A stretch of 64,000 bases of DNA from UBA1140 sp964573285 (GCA_964573285.1 CAZNJD010000005.1:1-64000); one strand, 5' to 3'. Shown: positions 1-9,240, numbered from the stretch's first letter. Numbers and translations are program-made. Notes: a model not told the origin generated them from the letters alone.

Positions 1-2
1 TT

Positions 3-923
3 GTTATATTAACCCCTTCTATTACAGCTATTAGTATGAGTCTTTTGGGTTTTGCTTCTTCTTATTTTATCTTAATATTACTTTTGGTAATAGCAGGAAT
101 TAGTTCAGCACTTTTTCATATTCCTTCACCAACTATGATAAAACACTCTTCAGGAGAAGAGACAGGGCGAGGTATGAGCTATTTTATGGTGGGTGGAGAG
201 TTTGCACGGACTTTAGGTCCTTTACTTATTACATCAGCTGTTTCATGGTGGGGATTGGAGGGGAGTTATAAACTAATGCCCATAGGCATCATGGCCTCTT
301 TACTACTTTATATAAGATTTCGAAATTTTAGTACTCATATCAGAGCTAAAAAATTTGAAAAAGGAGATGTAAAACTATTACTAAAAGAGCATCAAAAACT
401 TTTTTATTTTTTAGCTTCATTTATGCTATTTAATGCAGCTTTAAAGAGTTCACTTTCACTCTATTTACCTGTCTATTTAGTAAATAATGGTAACTCTTTA
501 TGGTATGCAGGTATAGCACTCTCTATTTTGCAGTTTAGTGGGGTGGTAGGTGTTTTCTTTTCTGGTAAATACTCTGATAAGTTTGGACGATATAAAATTT
601 TGCTTTTTAGCTCTTTGGGTAGCATAGGGTTTATGGCACTTTTTTTATATACTCAAAATATTATTATATTAGGTTTTTTAGGATTATTTGTATTTGCACC
701 TGCACCTGTTTTGATGGCATTGGTACAAGATACTGACTCTCATATGCCTACTTTCATGCACAGTATATATATGGGTATTAACTTTGGATTGAGTTCGATT
801 GTTGTTCTGCTTATTGGAATTTTAGGAGATAGTTTAGGACTCAATGAGACCTTTATTATCTGTAATATTTTAGGGATAGGTACACTTTTTTCTGTGCTAT
901 TTATATTGGGAAAGGTTAATTAA
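3..923 (+). CDS. MFS transporter, fosmidomycin-resistance (Fsr)-like, 5' truncated by window edge
   Basis: Predicted inner-membrane drug or metabolite exporter of the major facilitator superfamily. The frame stays open to the first bases of the window, so the internal Met at 36 is not the true start and the N-terminal helices lie outside. About 306 residues are visible against roughly 400 for a full MFS protein, with eight or more hydrophobic segments. The stretch GRGMSYFMVGGEFARTLGPL resembles the conserved glycine-rich motif of the Fsr family. FSGKYSDKFGRYKI matches the MFS motif A loop (G-x3-D-x-x-G-R). The family assignment is by motif recognition and the substrate is unknown. The gene converges on nnrS. 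Confidence 0.8.
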   Translation, partial: VILTPSITAISMSLLGFASSYFILILLLVIAGISSALFHIPSPTMIKHSSGEETGRGMSYFMVGGEFARTLGPLLITSAVSWWGLEGSYKLMPIGIMASLLLYIRFRNFSTHIRAKKFEKGDVKLLLKEHQKLFYFLASFMLFNAALKSSLSLYLPVYLVNNGNSLWYAGIALSILQFSGVVGVFFSGKYSDKFGRYKILLFSSLGSIGFMALFLYTQNIIILGFLGLFVFAPAPVLMALVQDTDSHMPTFMHSIYMGINFGLSSIVVLLIGILGDSLGLNETFIICNILGIGTLFSVLFILGKVN

Positions 924-1004
924 TTGTTACAAAAAAATTTATATCTTTTAAGATATTTAACCATATCTATTCTTTATCTCAACTCTCTTTTTCTAATACG
1001 GTGC

Positions 1005-1095
1005 GATAGTGAATAACTGCTTTTCTGATTAAATCACTTTCTTGTTGTATTTAGCGATTTAATCATCTTATTTAACATAAAAAAAACTCACTATC
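1005..1095. repeat. Nested imperfect palindrome between convergent genes
   Basis: In the 217-bp gap between two convergent genes, an inner inverted repeat (TGATTAAATC at 1026-1035 with GATTTAATCA at 1056-1065, 10 bp, 20-nt loop) sits inside an outer one (GATAGTGA at 1005-1012 with TCACTATC at 1088-1095). CTGCTTTT also occurs near both ends. It could act as a terminator for either gene or be a decayed element. No coding frame is visible here. Confidence 0.35.
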
Positions 1096-1140
1096 TGATT
1101 TAAAGAATCTGCTTTTGATGCTAAAAATATGATATTTCTA

Positions 1141-2316
1141 TTATTTACTATCTATTAATTTCCTACCGAAAATCAAAACACCAAAAAATCTATATGCCCA
1201 TACACCCAATAGTACTAACCAAGCAGTAACAGTTATATCAAACCAAAATAGAAAATTCCATCCAAAAGAGAAAATAATAGATGTAACTATCCGACTAATA
1301 ATAACAACTTGTGTCCAATAAAATAGTATGGTAGTTAATCTATCTGCTTTTAATTGATTACCAGAATGACCAAGTGTTACTCTCGTACCAAATCCAATCA
1401 ATATAGTAAATATAAATCCTAATACTAATATATGTATATCCAAGAACATAAAGTTTATATCACTAAAAATAGATATAATACTCGCAAATCCAGAGAATAA
1501 AAAAGCAACAGGAACCCAAAATAGAGATAAATGAAGTATCCAAAGCAGTGGATTTGGATTAGGAAATGGTAACTCCCAATCTAGTAACTCCTTGGCTATA
1601 ATATACATCAATGCAAAATCAGATATAAATGATAAATGTGGTTTTATTATCTCTAGTATAATATGCCCTACTAATAACAGAGCAACATTTCGTACAAATA
1701 ATTCATCCCTCTCTATGATACGATGAGAGAAAAAAGGTACCATCCGTTGGGCTACAGAAAATGCTACCAAGAATAAATATAGATAAATAGCAATCTGTAT
1801 CGCCAATGATATAAACCAAATACTATTAGAGAAATATCCAATGACAAATAGCAGATGTGCTACTCCTCCTGCACTCATAGATAAGAGTATCCATAATATA
1901 TCATGATTATCCTCCATCACAGAAGCTTTATATAATTTGCGTAATATATTTATACCCAATAGATGACCAATAAGTGTAATCACCATTCCTACAGAAGCTA
2001 TAGCAGAAAAACTAACTGTCCCAAGTATAAAGAATATGCTTCCTATTACAAAAGGTACTAATATAGTTAAATAAACAACTTTTTCTATAGGTTGATTACC
2101 TGAAAATCTTGGAAATGTTGTAAACAAGAATGCAAAAAATGCAGGAGTAAACATCAAAAATATGAGTGAATAAGCGTGATAATTTGCTGATACTATCTCA
2201 CTTGTTATACTACCTTTGAGTAGTAGTGAAAAGATAAACATTGATAAAATAGCATTAATAAATGCCAAAACAAAGAAGGGTTGATGTGGTTGAGATAAAA
2301 AATAGTGATTTTTCAT
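1141..2316 (-). CDS. nnrS: NnrS family protein
   Basis: Polytopic inner-membrane heme/copper protein of the NnrS family, found in denitrifiers and linked to nitric-oxide stress tolerance. The 391-residue length and about 12 hydrophobic segments fit the family. Family signatures are FPR (about 68-70), QRMVPFFS (about 200-207) and GFGTRVTLGHSGN (about 308-320), the last with the conserved histidine. The start is placed at ATG 2316 (MKNHYFLSQ), because GAGGA lies just upstream; a TTG four codons earlier overlaps that ribosome-binding site. The gene stands alone. Its presence agrees with the NosD operon about 8 kb away and suggests nitrogen-oxide respiration, although no nitrite, NO or N2O reductase is in the window. 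Confidence 0.9.
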   Translation of the reverse strand: MKNHYFLSQPHQPFFVLAFINAILSMFIFSLLLKGSITSEIVSANYHAYSLIFLMFTPAFFAFLFTTFPRFSGNQPIEKVVYLTILVPFVIGSIFFILGTVSFSAIASVGMVITLIGHLLGINILRKLYKASVMEDNHDILWILLSMSAGGVAHLLFVIGYFSNSIWFISLAIQIAIYLYLFLVAFSVAQRMVPFFSHRIIERDELFVRNVALLLVGHIILEIIKPHLSFISDFALMYIIAKELLDWELPFPNPNPLLWILHLSLFWVPVAFLFSGFASIISIFSDINFMFLDIHILVLGFIFTILIGFGTRVTLGHSGNQLKADRLTTILFYWTQVVIISRIVTSIIFSFGWNFLFWFDITVTAWLVLLGVWAYRFFGVLIFGRKLIDSK

Positions 2317-2344
2317 AGAATTCCTCAATTTGTGTTATTGAGGG

Positions 2345-2350
2345 ATTATA
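2345..2350 (-). promoter_or_regulatory. Predicted -10 element for nnrS
   Basis: On the minus strand the sequence reads TATAAT about 29 bases before the nnrS ATG, in a T/A-rich context and without a clear -35, as is usual for Campylobacterota sigma-70 promoters. Between it and the start codon lies an inverted repeat CCTCAA...TTGAGG (2323-2343) that includes the Shine-Dalgarno, so translation could be modulated. This is inference only. Confidence 0.45.
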
Positions 2351-2369
2351 CTATGAAAATAGTTATAAT

Positions 2370-3287
2370 TTAGAACATTTTTTCCAAAAAAGGTATAATC
2401 TGTTTTTTTCTACTCATAACTTTCGGTAACCAAACTTGAGTATCTTTTAGTGTTACATCAAAAGCTTCTTCTATTTTTGATGGTTCATTACTTAGAACTA
2501 ATAGTTGTGTTCCCTCTTGTATAATATCTGTAAGCATCAATAAAACGGAATGTCGTTTACCTTCATCTTTTAGATTTTGCATCTCTTTAAATAGTTCATC
2601 TTTCATATTATCAAATAGACTCAAATCAACTACTTCTAGTTGACCTACACCTATTTTAGCTCCACCCATATTAAAATCTTTGTAATCTCTTAGTACCAAT
2701 TCTCTTTTAGTAGCAGATAATACATCTGATTTGACTATAAACATCTCCATACCCAAAGCTTTATAATCCTCTATCCCTGCAATATCTGCTAACTCTTTAG
2801 ATGCTTTAGTATCCTCCTTGGTACAAGTGGGTGATTTGAATATAACAGTATCACTAAGAATTGCACACAACATCATACCTGCTAAGTTTTTTGGAATTTT
2901 GATATTATAATAATCGAACATCTGTTTTACAATAGTGTTTGAACATCCAACAGGTCTAACCCACATCTCTAATGGTGTAGCCGTTTTAAGGTCACCTAGT
3001 TTATGATGGTCAACAATTCCTAATATAGTTGCATCATCTATATCTTCTGGACTTTGAGAGCGTTCCATAAAATCTATTAGATATACACTCTCTCCTGCAT
3101 AATTTGTTTTTAGTTTAGGTTTTTCATAACCAAATTTATCAAGTATAAATAATGTCTCTGGGCTTATCTCTCCTTGTCTAGTAGGAGTAGTATCTTCACC
3201 CAATTGATTTTTAAGATATGATAATGATATAGCTCCAACAATAGAGTCAGAGTCTGGTGTAGTATGACCAAATACAAAAGTTGCCAT
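2370..3287 (-). CDS. ppaC: Manganese-dependent inorganic pyrophosphatase
   Basis: Family II pyrophosphatase, hydrolysing PPi to two phosphates in the cytoplasm and pulling biosynthetic reactions forward. The 305-residue length is typical. The DHH domain starts with GHTTPDSDS (His8, Asp12 and Asp14 as expected Mn ligands), followed by the VDHH motif at 92-95 that names the superfamily, RPVGCSNTIV near 111-120, and SDTVIFKSPT around Asp146. The C-terminal DHHA2 domain ends with SRKKQIIPFL, the substrate-binding SRKKQ motif. The gene is monocistronic, about 50 bp upstream of nnrS on the same strand, with ATG 3287 as start. The assignment is firm. Confidence 0.96.
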   Translation of the reverse strand: MATFVFGHTTPDSDSIVGAISLSYLKNQLGEDTTPTRQGEISPETLFILDKFGYEKPKLKTNYAGESVYLIDFMERSQSPEDIDDATILGIVDHHKLGDLKTATPLEMWVRPVGCSNTIVKQMFDYYNIKIPKNLAGMMLCAILSDTVIFKSPTCTKEDTKASKELADIAGIEDYKALGMEMFIVKSDVLSATKRELVLRDYKDFNMGGAKIGVGQLEVVDLSLFDNMKDELFKEMQNLKDEGKRHSVLLMLTDIIQEGTQLLVLSNEPSKIEEAFDVTLKDTQVWLPKVMSRKKQIIPFLEKMF

Positions 3288-3395
3288 ATATATAAATCCT
3301 TATTTTTTTGGCATTATAGCAATCAATAACTTTTGATTGAATAATTGTTAATTATAATAGTTGGTTTTTTTAGTTAAACTATATTAAACAGAAAT

Positions 3396-3401
3396 TATAC
3401 T
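3396..3401 (+). promoter_or_regulatory. Predicted -10 element for the acidic protein-gmk transcript
   Basis: TATACT lies 35 bases upstream of the ATG at 3437, within an A/T-rich stretch and with a GGAGA ribosome-binding site between. No -35 is evident. The position suits a start site near 3408. Confidence 0.4.
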
Positions 3402-3436
3402 AAAATTGTCGATTAGTTATAAACTTTGGAGAAAAC

Positions 3437-4600
3437 ATGAAAATATTATTGATAAACAGTAATCCAGTTGTATCGAGATTAACAGCACTTAGTGCAAGAA
3501 AAGAGAGTGTTGCATTAGATGAGATTAAAGATATATCTGAACTAAAAAACGGTAACTACAATATAGTTTTTGTTGATGCAGAATCTTTTACTAAAGAAAT
3601 ATCCAATTTTCTGAAAAATTCTAATATAACAAAAAGAGTATGCTTTTATACTCAAGATGATAAAAATAGAGACAATATATTTAATTTTGAAATTTTAAAA
3701 CCATTTTTGCCATCAGAAGTATCAGCTATACTTCGTGATACCAAAATAGAGATGGAACAAGAAGAGAATTTAGATATAGATATAGATAATAGTAAACAAA
3801 AAGAGGAGTATTTAGACCTAAGTGAACTTATATCAACTAAAAAAGATGACTTAGCACCTATAAATCTAATAGAAAAAAGTATTATAAAAGATGAAAATGA
3901 GAAAGAGACAGAAGAAAAACTTCTACATGAACTTAATATTGAAAAAGAGCAAATAGATGAGATAAAAAAAGAGAATTTGGATTTAGAATTAGAATTAGAA
4001 ACAGAAATCTCTACAAAAAAGATAGAAGAGCCTAAAATAGAAGAAAAGATACTCCTAGATAAGGAGATTAGAAAATTAGAACCTATCAAATCAGAGAAGA
4101 TTATAGAAAATAGAGTCACTAATAATGAACTATTTGAGATAGATGATAACAAAACAACAGAAAATAGTGATAATGAATTGTTTATACTAGATGAAGAGAA
4201 AGAGATAAATAGAGATGAACTTCTTAATTTTGATGTAGAGAGTAAAAATGAGATTGATTTTGAAACTATTGATACTCAAAAAGAGGAGAGTAAAGATAAC
4301 AGTACCAAAATATTAGATAAAGATGAAATATCTAATATAAAAAATCTTTTGAATAATGAAATTTCTAATGATTTATCATTTGATAATATCAAAACAACTA
4401 CACCACTAGCATTGAAAGAGTCAACTAAAAAGAAAAAAAACAAAAAAACAAAAAAGATAAAAGAGGTTCAACAAGAAGAGGGGAAAGTAGCAGTAGATGT
4501 CATTACAGATACCATTAAAGCTATGCCTGTAGAAGAGCTTCGAGCATTACTTCGTGGTACTAAAATAAATATAACTATTGAGTTTCCAAACGATATATAA
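3437..4600 (+). CDS. Highly acidic protein upstream of gmk (Cj1178c-type)
   Basis: Function unknown. The N-terminal about 100 residues (MKILLINSNPVVSRLTALSA...) look like a receiver-type alpha/beta fold but lack a clear phospho-acceptor pattern. Residues about 105-345 are low-complexity Glu/Asp/Lys/Ile-rich, probably coiled coil or disordered. The last 40 residues (VDVITDTIKAMPVEELRALL...) form a compact, more conserved-looking tail. The stop overlaps the gmk ATG by one base (TAATG), so the two are probably translationally coupled. Campylobacter jejuni has a protein annotated as highly acidic (Cj1178c) in the same place before gmk, tatA and argS, which supports orthology by position. Confidence 0.75.
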   Translation: MKILLINSNPVVSRLTALSARKESVALDEIKDISELKNGNYNIVFVDAESFTKEISNFLKNSNITKRVCFYTQDDKNRDNIFNFEILKPFLPSEVSAILRDTKIEMEQEENLDIDIDNSKQKEEYLDLSELISTKKDDLAPINLIEKSIIKDENEKETEEKLLHELNIEKEQIDEIKKENLDLELELETEISTKKIEEPKIEEKILLDKEIRKLEPIKSEKIIENRVTNNELFEIDDNKTTENSDNELFILDEEKEINRDELLNFDVESKNEIDFETIDTQKEESKDNSTKILDKDEISNIKNLLNNEISNDLSFDNIKTTTPLALKESTKKKKNKKTKKIKEVQQEEGKVAVDVITDTIKAMPVEELRALLRGTKINITIEFPNDI

Positions 4601-5217
4601 TGGGTGGTGCGATTTTAGTCCTATCAGGACCTAGTGGTGCGGGTAAAAGTACGATTATAGAAAAATCTAGCTCTTATATAGGAGAGTATTACTTTTCTAT
4701 CTCTACAACTACTCGTCCCCCTAGAGATAAAGAGAGAGATGGAGTAGATTATTATTTTGTATCCAAAGAGGAGTTTGAAGAAGATATAAAAGCAGGTGAG
4801 TTTTTAGAGTATGCTATGGTTCATGGAAACTATTATGGAACTTCTCTCAAACTTGTTAATAAAGCTCTATCAGAAGATAAGCTTGTAATATTTGATATAG
4901 ATATTCAAGGTCACCGTTTGGTAGAAGCTAAAATGGGTGATTTGGTCACTTCTGCTTTTATTACTCCTTCTACACTAATAGAACTAGAAAAAAGACTCTA
5001 TGCTCGTTCGACTGATGATATAAGTATAATAGAGAAACGAGTTGCAAATGCTAGAGATGAGATTAAAGCTATTAATGAATTTGATTTTGTTATTATTAAT
5101 GATGATATAGAAAAAGCAACAACTCAATTTATTACTATTGCCAATGCTTCACGACTTAAATTAAGTACCAAAGAGTTAAAAAAACTGATAGTTAATTGGG
5201 AAAATATACCATCATAA
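4600..5217 (+). CDS. gmk: Guanylate kinase
   Basis: Phosphorylates GMP (and dGMP) to GDP with ATP in purine nucleotide synthesis. The 205-residue length is normal for the family. The P-loop GPSGAGKS sits at residues 10-17, and the GMP-binding segment STTTRPPRDKERDGVDYYFV follows at about 35-54. VIFDIDIQGH (about 95-104) and the RLYARSTDD lid region (about 132-140) also match. Its ATG overlaps the previous stop codon by one base. The neighbouring tatA has its own promoter. Confidence 0.97.
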   Translation: MGGAILVLSGPSGAGKSTIIEKSSSYIGEYYFSISTTTRPPRDKERDGVDYYFVSKEEFEEDIKAGEFLEYAMVHGNYYGTSLKLVNKALSEDKLVIFDIDIQGHRLVEAKMGDLVTSAFITPSTLIELEKRLYARSTDDISIIEKRVANARDEIKAINEFDFVIINDDIEKATTQFITIANASRLKLSTKELKKLIVNWENIPS

Positions 5218-5240
5218 ACTTTAAATTAATGAAATATTAG

Positions 5241-5246
5241 TATAAT
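5241..5246 (+). promoter_or_regulatory. Predicted -10 element for tatA
   Basis: AGTATAAT occurs 52 bases before the tatA ATG in the only gap of this block, and AAAGGA follows just before the start. This suggests that tatA is transcribed separately from, as well as with, gmk. Confidence 0.45.
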
Positions 5247-5297
5247 CTCTTAACTAAATCTCAATTTATTGGGATAAAACAATCAAAGGAAATAGTA

Positions 5298-5534
5298 ATG
5301 GGAATGCCAAGTATGCCAGAGCTACTAGTTATCTTAGCGATAGTAGTACTACTTTTTGGAGCAAAAAAAATACCTGATTTAGCAAAAGGAATGGGTAAAG
5401 GAATAAAAGACTTCAAAAAAGCAATAAAAGATGATGAAGAGAGTGTAGCAGATGCAAAAGATAGTGTCAAAGAGATAAAAGATGATGCTAAAGAAGCAGT
5501 AATAGATACAAAAGAGACAGCTAAAAAAGCTTAA
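5298..5534 (+). CDS. tatA: Sec-independent protein translocase subunit TatA
   Basis: Pore-forming subunit of the twin-arginine translocase, which exports folded proteins across the inner membrane. The 78 residues comprise a short N-terminal transmembrane helix (MPELLVILAIVVLLFGAKKI), the conserved FGxxKxP hinge (FGAKKIPDLAKGMG), an amphipathic helix and an acidic/lysine-rich tail. The position between gmk and argS matches Campylobacter. A candidate Tat substrate with an RRNFL signal is encoded at 46781-48574. Confidence 0.95.
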   Translation: MGMPSMPELLVILAIVVLLFGAKKIPDLAKGMGKGIKDFKKAIKDDEESVADAKDSVKEIKDDAKEAVIDTKETAKKA

Positions 5535-5618
5535 TAAGGAAATCGGGCTTTGGTGTTAAATATTTTTGAAAAATTAAATAGTTAACCCCAATACTCCCCC
5601 TCACCCTACGGAATATTT

Positions 5619-7316
5619 ATGAAAATCAAATCAAAATTAAGTACAATTATACAAAAAGCATTAATTGATGCAAATATAAAAGCATCTGATATTATCATAT
5701 CAGATGCTACCAAATCAGAGTTTGGAGATTACCAATTCAATGGTATTATGAAACTAGCTAAACAACTCAAAAAAAATCCTAGAGAGATAGCTTCAACTGT
5801 AATAAAAAAAATAGATACTACAGATATGATAGATAGAGTAGAGGTAGCAGGACCTGGATTTATTAATATTTGGTTAAATAATAACTGGTTAGCAAATCAA
5901 GCCTTGGATATACTTGATGACCCAAGAGTAGGTGTAGGATTTGCAGAAAAACAACAAAAAGTTATAGTTGACTACTCTGGACCCAATATGGCAAAACAGA
6001 TGCATGTAGGACATTTGCGTTCTAGCATTATAGGAGATACCCTAGCAACTTTACTAGAGTTTTTAGGTAATACAGTTATTCGTCAAAATCATATTGGTGA
6101 TTGGGGTACTCAGTTTGGAATGCTTATAGCTTATCTTGAAGAGCAAGGGGCTGATGGTAATCAAAATCTAAAAGATTTGGAACAATTTTACAAAGATGCC
6201 AAAAAAAGATTTGATGAGAGTCCAGAATTTGCCAACAAAGCAAGAGAGTATGTAGTCAAAATCCAACAAGGAGACTCACACTGCCTTAAATTATGGCAAA
6301 AATTTATAGATATATCACTGCAACATTGTGAAGAGGTATATAATAAACTCGGTGTCAAGCTCACAAGAGATGATGTAAGAGCCGAGAGTTTTTATAATTC
6401 AAGATTACCAAAAGTAGTTCAGACACTACAAAATAGAGGGTTATTGATAGATAGTAATGGAGCAAAATGTGTCTTTTTAGATGACTCAGATGTCCCTGTA
6501 ATAATCCAAAAAGGAGATGGTGGGTATCTCTATGCTACTACAGATTTAGCAGGATTGGAGTTTAGAGCCAAAGAGTTAAAGGCTGAGCGTATATGTTATG
6601 TAGTTGATGCAAGACAAGGAGAACATTTTAAACAGGTATTCACTATTGCTAAAAATGCTAAAATGGTAGGAGATAGCGTTCAACTAGAACATATAGCATT
6701 TGGTACAATGATGGATAAAAGTGGAAAACCATTTAAAACAAGAGATGGTGGAACAGTAAAACTAATAGACCTATTAGATGAAGCCCTTATCAGAGCAAAA
6801 GAGACAATTAAAGAGAGAAACAGCCATACTCAAGAAGAGCTAGATAGAGTAGCTAATGCTATAGGAATTGGTGCAATAAAATATGCAGATTTGAGTATTA
6901 GCAGAGAGTCTAACTATCTATTTTCATGGGACAAAATGTTAAGTTTTGATGGAAATACAGCATTATATATACAATATGCTTATGCTAGAATTCAATCTAT
7001 ATTTAAAAGATATAATAAAGAGTTAAACGGCAAAATCATTATAGGTGATGAATTAGAGCATAAATTAACTCTTATGATTTTGAAGTTTGAAGACACACTA
7101 CTCAAAGCCTCTATAGATGCAACACCTCATACAATTACAAGTTATCTTTATGATTTAGTTACTCTATTTATGAAATTCTATGAACAAAATCCTATACTCA
7201 AAGATGGTATAGAACAAGATATAAAAATAAGCCGTTTATTATTATCTAAATTGACAGCCAATGTTATTCATAAAGGGTTAAATATTTTAGGTATTGAAGT
7301 TGTGGATAAAATATAA
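5619..7316 (+). CDS. argS: Arginyl-tRNA synthetase
   Basis: Class Ia aminoacyl-tRNA synthetase that charges tRNA-Arg. The 565-residue length is slightly below the E. coli enzyme. Visible are the N-terminal Arg-tRNA synthetase additional domain (1-85), the class I signature HVGH at 129-132 in QMHVGHLRSSIIGD, the HIGDWGTQFGM segment after it, FGTMMDKSGKPFKTRDGG in place of KMSKS, and a C-terminal DALR anticodon-binding domain with ALYIQYAYARIQSI. The last A of the stop is shared with the next start (TAATGA). Confidence 0.97.
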   Translation: MKIKSKLSTIIQKALIDANIKASDIIISDATKSEFGDYQFNGIMKLAKQLKKNPREIASTVIKKIDTTDMIDRVEVAGPGFINIWLNNNWLANQALDILDDPRVGVGFAEKQQKVIVDYSGPNMAKQMHVGHLRSSIIGDTLATLLEFLGNTVIRQNHIGDWGTQFGMLIAYLEEQGADGNQNLKDLEQFYKDAKKRFDESPEFANKAREYVVKIQQGDSHCLKLWQKFIDISLQHCEEVYNKLGVKLTRDDVRAESFYNSRLPKVVQTLQNRGLLIDSNGAKCVFLDDSDVPVIIQKGDGGYLYATTDLAGLEFRAKELKAERICYVVDARQGEHFKQVFTIAKNAKMVGDSVQLEHIAFGTMMDKSGKPFKTRDGGTVKLIDLLDEALIRAKETIKERNSHTQEELDRVANAIGIGAIKYADLSISRESNYLFSWDKMLSFDGNTALYIQYAYARIQSIFKRYNKELNGKIIIGDELEHKLTLMILKFEDTLLKASIDATPHTITSYLYDLVTLFMKFYEQNPILKDGIEQDIKISRLLLSKLTANVIHKGLNILGIEVVDKI

Positions 7317-7642
7317 TGAAAATTATAATAGTTTTGGCCATACTAATAGGTATAGGTTTACCTATTCTAATCTACAAAAGAGATAAAGAGTTAGGAAATT
7401 TACTTATTTCGCTCTTACTTCTAAGTGGAATTGTCTCTTTGCTTATTATTGGTAATGTAATGCGTTCACTTTTGCCTCTATTTATAGCTCATTTTATTGC
7501 TCTTATAATTTCATATATTAGTTATATCATTTATCTAATTCGAGATAAATTTTATTGGCATATCTATATATTACCTTTTGCTACTTTAGCACTATATATT
7601 ATTTTGGCTTTTGTAGGCAATAGACATATTTCGGGATTTTGA
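7316..7642 (+). CDS. Small polytopic membrane protein of unknown function
   Basis: Not recognised. The 108 residues hold four predicted transmembrane helices (about 3-20, 28-46, 52-74 and 81-101) separated by short basic loops (YKRDKE, IRDKF). The start overlaps the argS stop by one base, and its own stop overlaps the next gene's TTG start in a TTGA overlap. The three genes are therefore translationally coupled, and this protein is likely co-produced with the DUF4105 protein downstream. Confidence 0.75.
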   Translation: MKIIIVLAILIGIGLPILIYKRDKELGNLLISLLLLSGIVSLLIIGNVMRSLLPLFIAHFIALIISYISYIIYLIRDKFYWHIYILPFATLALYIILAFVGNRHISGF

Positions 7643-9240
7643 TTAAATATCTCTTTATTATAAACTTCTGTTTTATATTTATATATAGTTCAGAGTTATA
7701 TAATAACCCCTATTGGCTCAAACTACTACACTATAAAAATAATCAAAGTCAAATAGATGACCCTACCTTTTTCTTATCATCAAATGGTAAAATTTCACCC
7801 AAAGATGAACTTATAGCTACACTTCAAGCTATAAAAAGAGATAATCCCAAAGATGGGGACTCTACACAATGTCTATTTCCTGCACGAACAAGATGGCTCA
7901 AAAAGAAGTTATCTAATCAAAATATACACGAATGTAAAAGTTTGGCTTCAAAACTAAAAGAACTAAATTTCAAAACTCTATATCTAGTATATACCTCATC
8001 ATATATAAACTCTCCTGCTTCAGCATTTGGACATACCTTTTTGCGATTTGATAGTAATGAAGATACTCCCCTACTCTCTTATGGATTAAACTACTCGGCA
8101 AAAGTCGATAGTAGCAATATATTCTCATATGTATATAAAGGAGTTTTTGGTGGATTTGAAGGAATATATAGAGTTGCTCCATATTATGAGATTGTCAATA
8201 AATACTCTAATATGGAAAAACGAGATATATGGGAATATAAATTAAAATTTACTCCTAAAGAGATAGAGAGAATTACTCTACATATGATAGAGATGCAAAG
8301 ATACTATAGTAATTACTATTTTAACTCCCAAAACTGTTCATATAATCTATTATGGTTTATAGATTTAGCCAAAGATGGATTAAACCTTACTGATGATTTT
8401 AACTATATTGTAGCTCCAATGGATACTATTAAAACAATAGGAGATAAAGGACTAATAGAATTATCGATATTTCGTCCATCTAAAATAAGCAAAATAAAAA
8501 ATATATATCAATCTATACCTCATAAAAAGATAGCCAAAAAGTTTTGGCAAGAGCATAATATATCTATATTAAATCAGTTAGATATTAATGAACAAAGAGA
8601 TATTCTTGATATATCCATTCTAAAAGAGAATAATCAAACTTTATTGCAATATAGAAGTAAACTTGGTATATCACCATCCAAAAAAATAACTAAAACTAAC
8701 CCAATTTATGCTAATTTAGCATCTAAATTAAATATAAGCCTATCTAATAAAAATCAGTTACTATATGGTATCAGAGCTAGTTATCATGATATTTATGATA
8801 TAGATTATGATTTCAATTTAGGAGAATATATATCATTTTTTGATATTCAGATGATAAATAATAGATTAGATAGTGTAACTTTTCTAAAAATTAATTCCAT
8901 GCCCCCTATAGATAAACTATATCAACCTATCTCTTGGGGAGTAGAATTTGGATACAAAGATAATAAACTTTTTGCTAGTGGCAGAGGGGGAATTAGTTAT
9001 TCTATTTTTGATACACTTATATTTTTTGAACCTACTATCAAATTATCTAATAATATAGGGTTTGGGTATCACACAGGTATGCTCAAAACCATTAATAAAA
9101 TTAAATTTGGAGTTATTGCCCAAAAAACATATAATATAAATATAAATTCATTTATTACATACCAATTGAATAACAATATGGCTATAAATATATATATAGA
9201 TAAAAAGAGTCATAGTCTAGCTTTATTTTATTATTTTTGA
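7639..9240 (+). CDS. DUF4105 / Lnb N-terminal domain protein, exported
   Basis: An N-terminal signal peptide (MIKYLFIINFCFIFIYSSE) indicates export. Residues about 110-300 match the DUF4105 domain, now named after the Bacteroides lipoprotein N-acyltransferase Lnb. The signature SPASAFGHTFLRF puts a His at 132, and QNCSYNLLWF a Cys at 233; these could form a papain-like catalytic pair. The C-terminal about 170 residues are rich in alternating aromatic/hydrophobic strands (for example YGIRASYHDI and SYSIFDTLIFFEPTIKL) and end in FYYF, as in an outer-membrane barrel. The start is TTG (7639), overlapping the previous stop. A lipoprotein or peptide modification role is inference from the family only. 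Confidence 0.75.
   Translation: MIKYLFIINFCFIFIYSSELYNNPYWLKLLHYKNNQSQIDDPTFFLSSNGKISPKDELIATLQAIKRDNPKDGDSTQCLFPARTRWLKKKLSNQNIHECKSLASKLKELNFKTLYLVYTSSYINSPASAFGHTFLRFDSNEDTPLLSYGLNYSAKVDSSNIFSYVYKGVFGGFEGIYRVAPYYEIVNKYSNMEKRDIWEYKLKFTPKEIERITLHMIEMQRYYSNYYFNSQNCSYNLLWFIDLAKDGLNLTDDFNYIVAPMDTIKTIGDKGLIELSIFRPSKISKIKNIYQSIPHKKIAKKFWQEHNISILNQLDINEQRDILDISILKENNQTLLQYRSKLGISPSKKITKTNPIYANLASKLNISLSNKNQLLYGIRASYHDIYDIDYDFNLGEYISFFDIQMINNRLDSVTFLKINSMPPIDKLYQPISWGVEFGYKDNKLFASGRGGISYSIFDTLIFFEPTIKLSNNIGFGYHTGMLKTINKIKFGVIAQKTYNININSFITYQLNNNMAINIYIDKKSHSLALFYYF

Noticed and set aside
3652..4152. 166-residue serine-rich minus-strand reading frame
   Set aside because: It is the reverse shadow of the Glu/Lys-rich acidic protein. 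Composition follows from the complementary codons and there is no ribosome-binding site.
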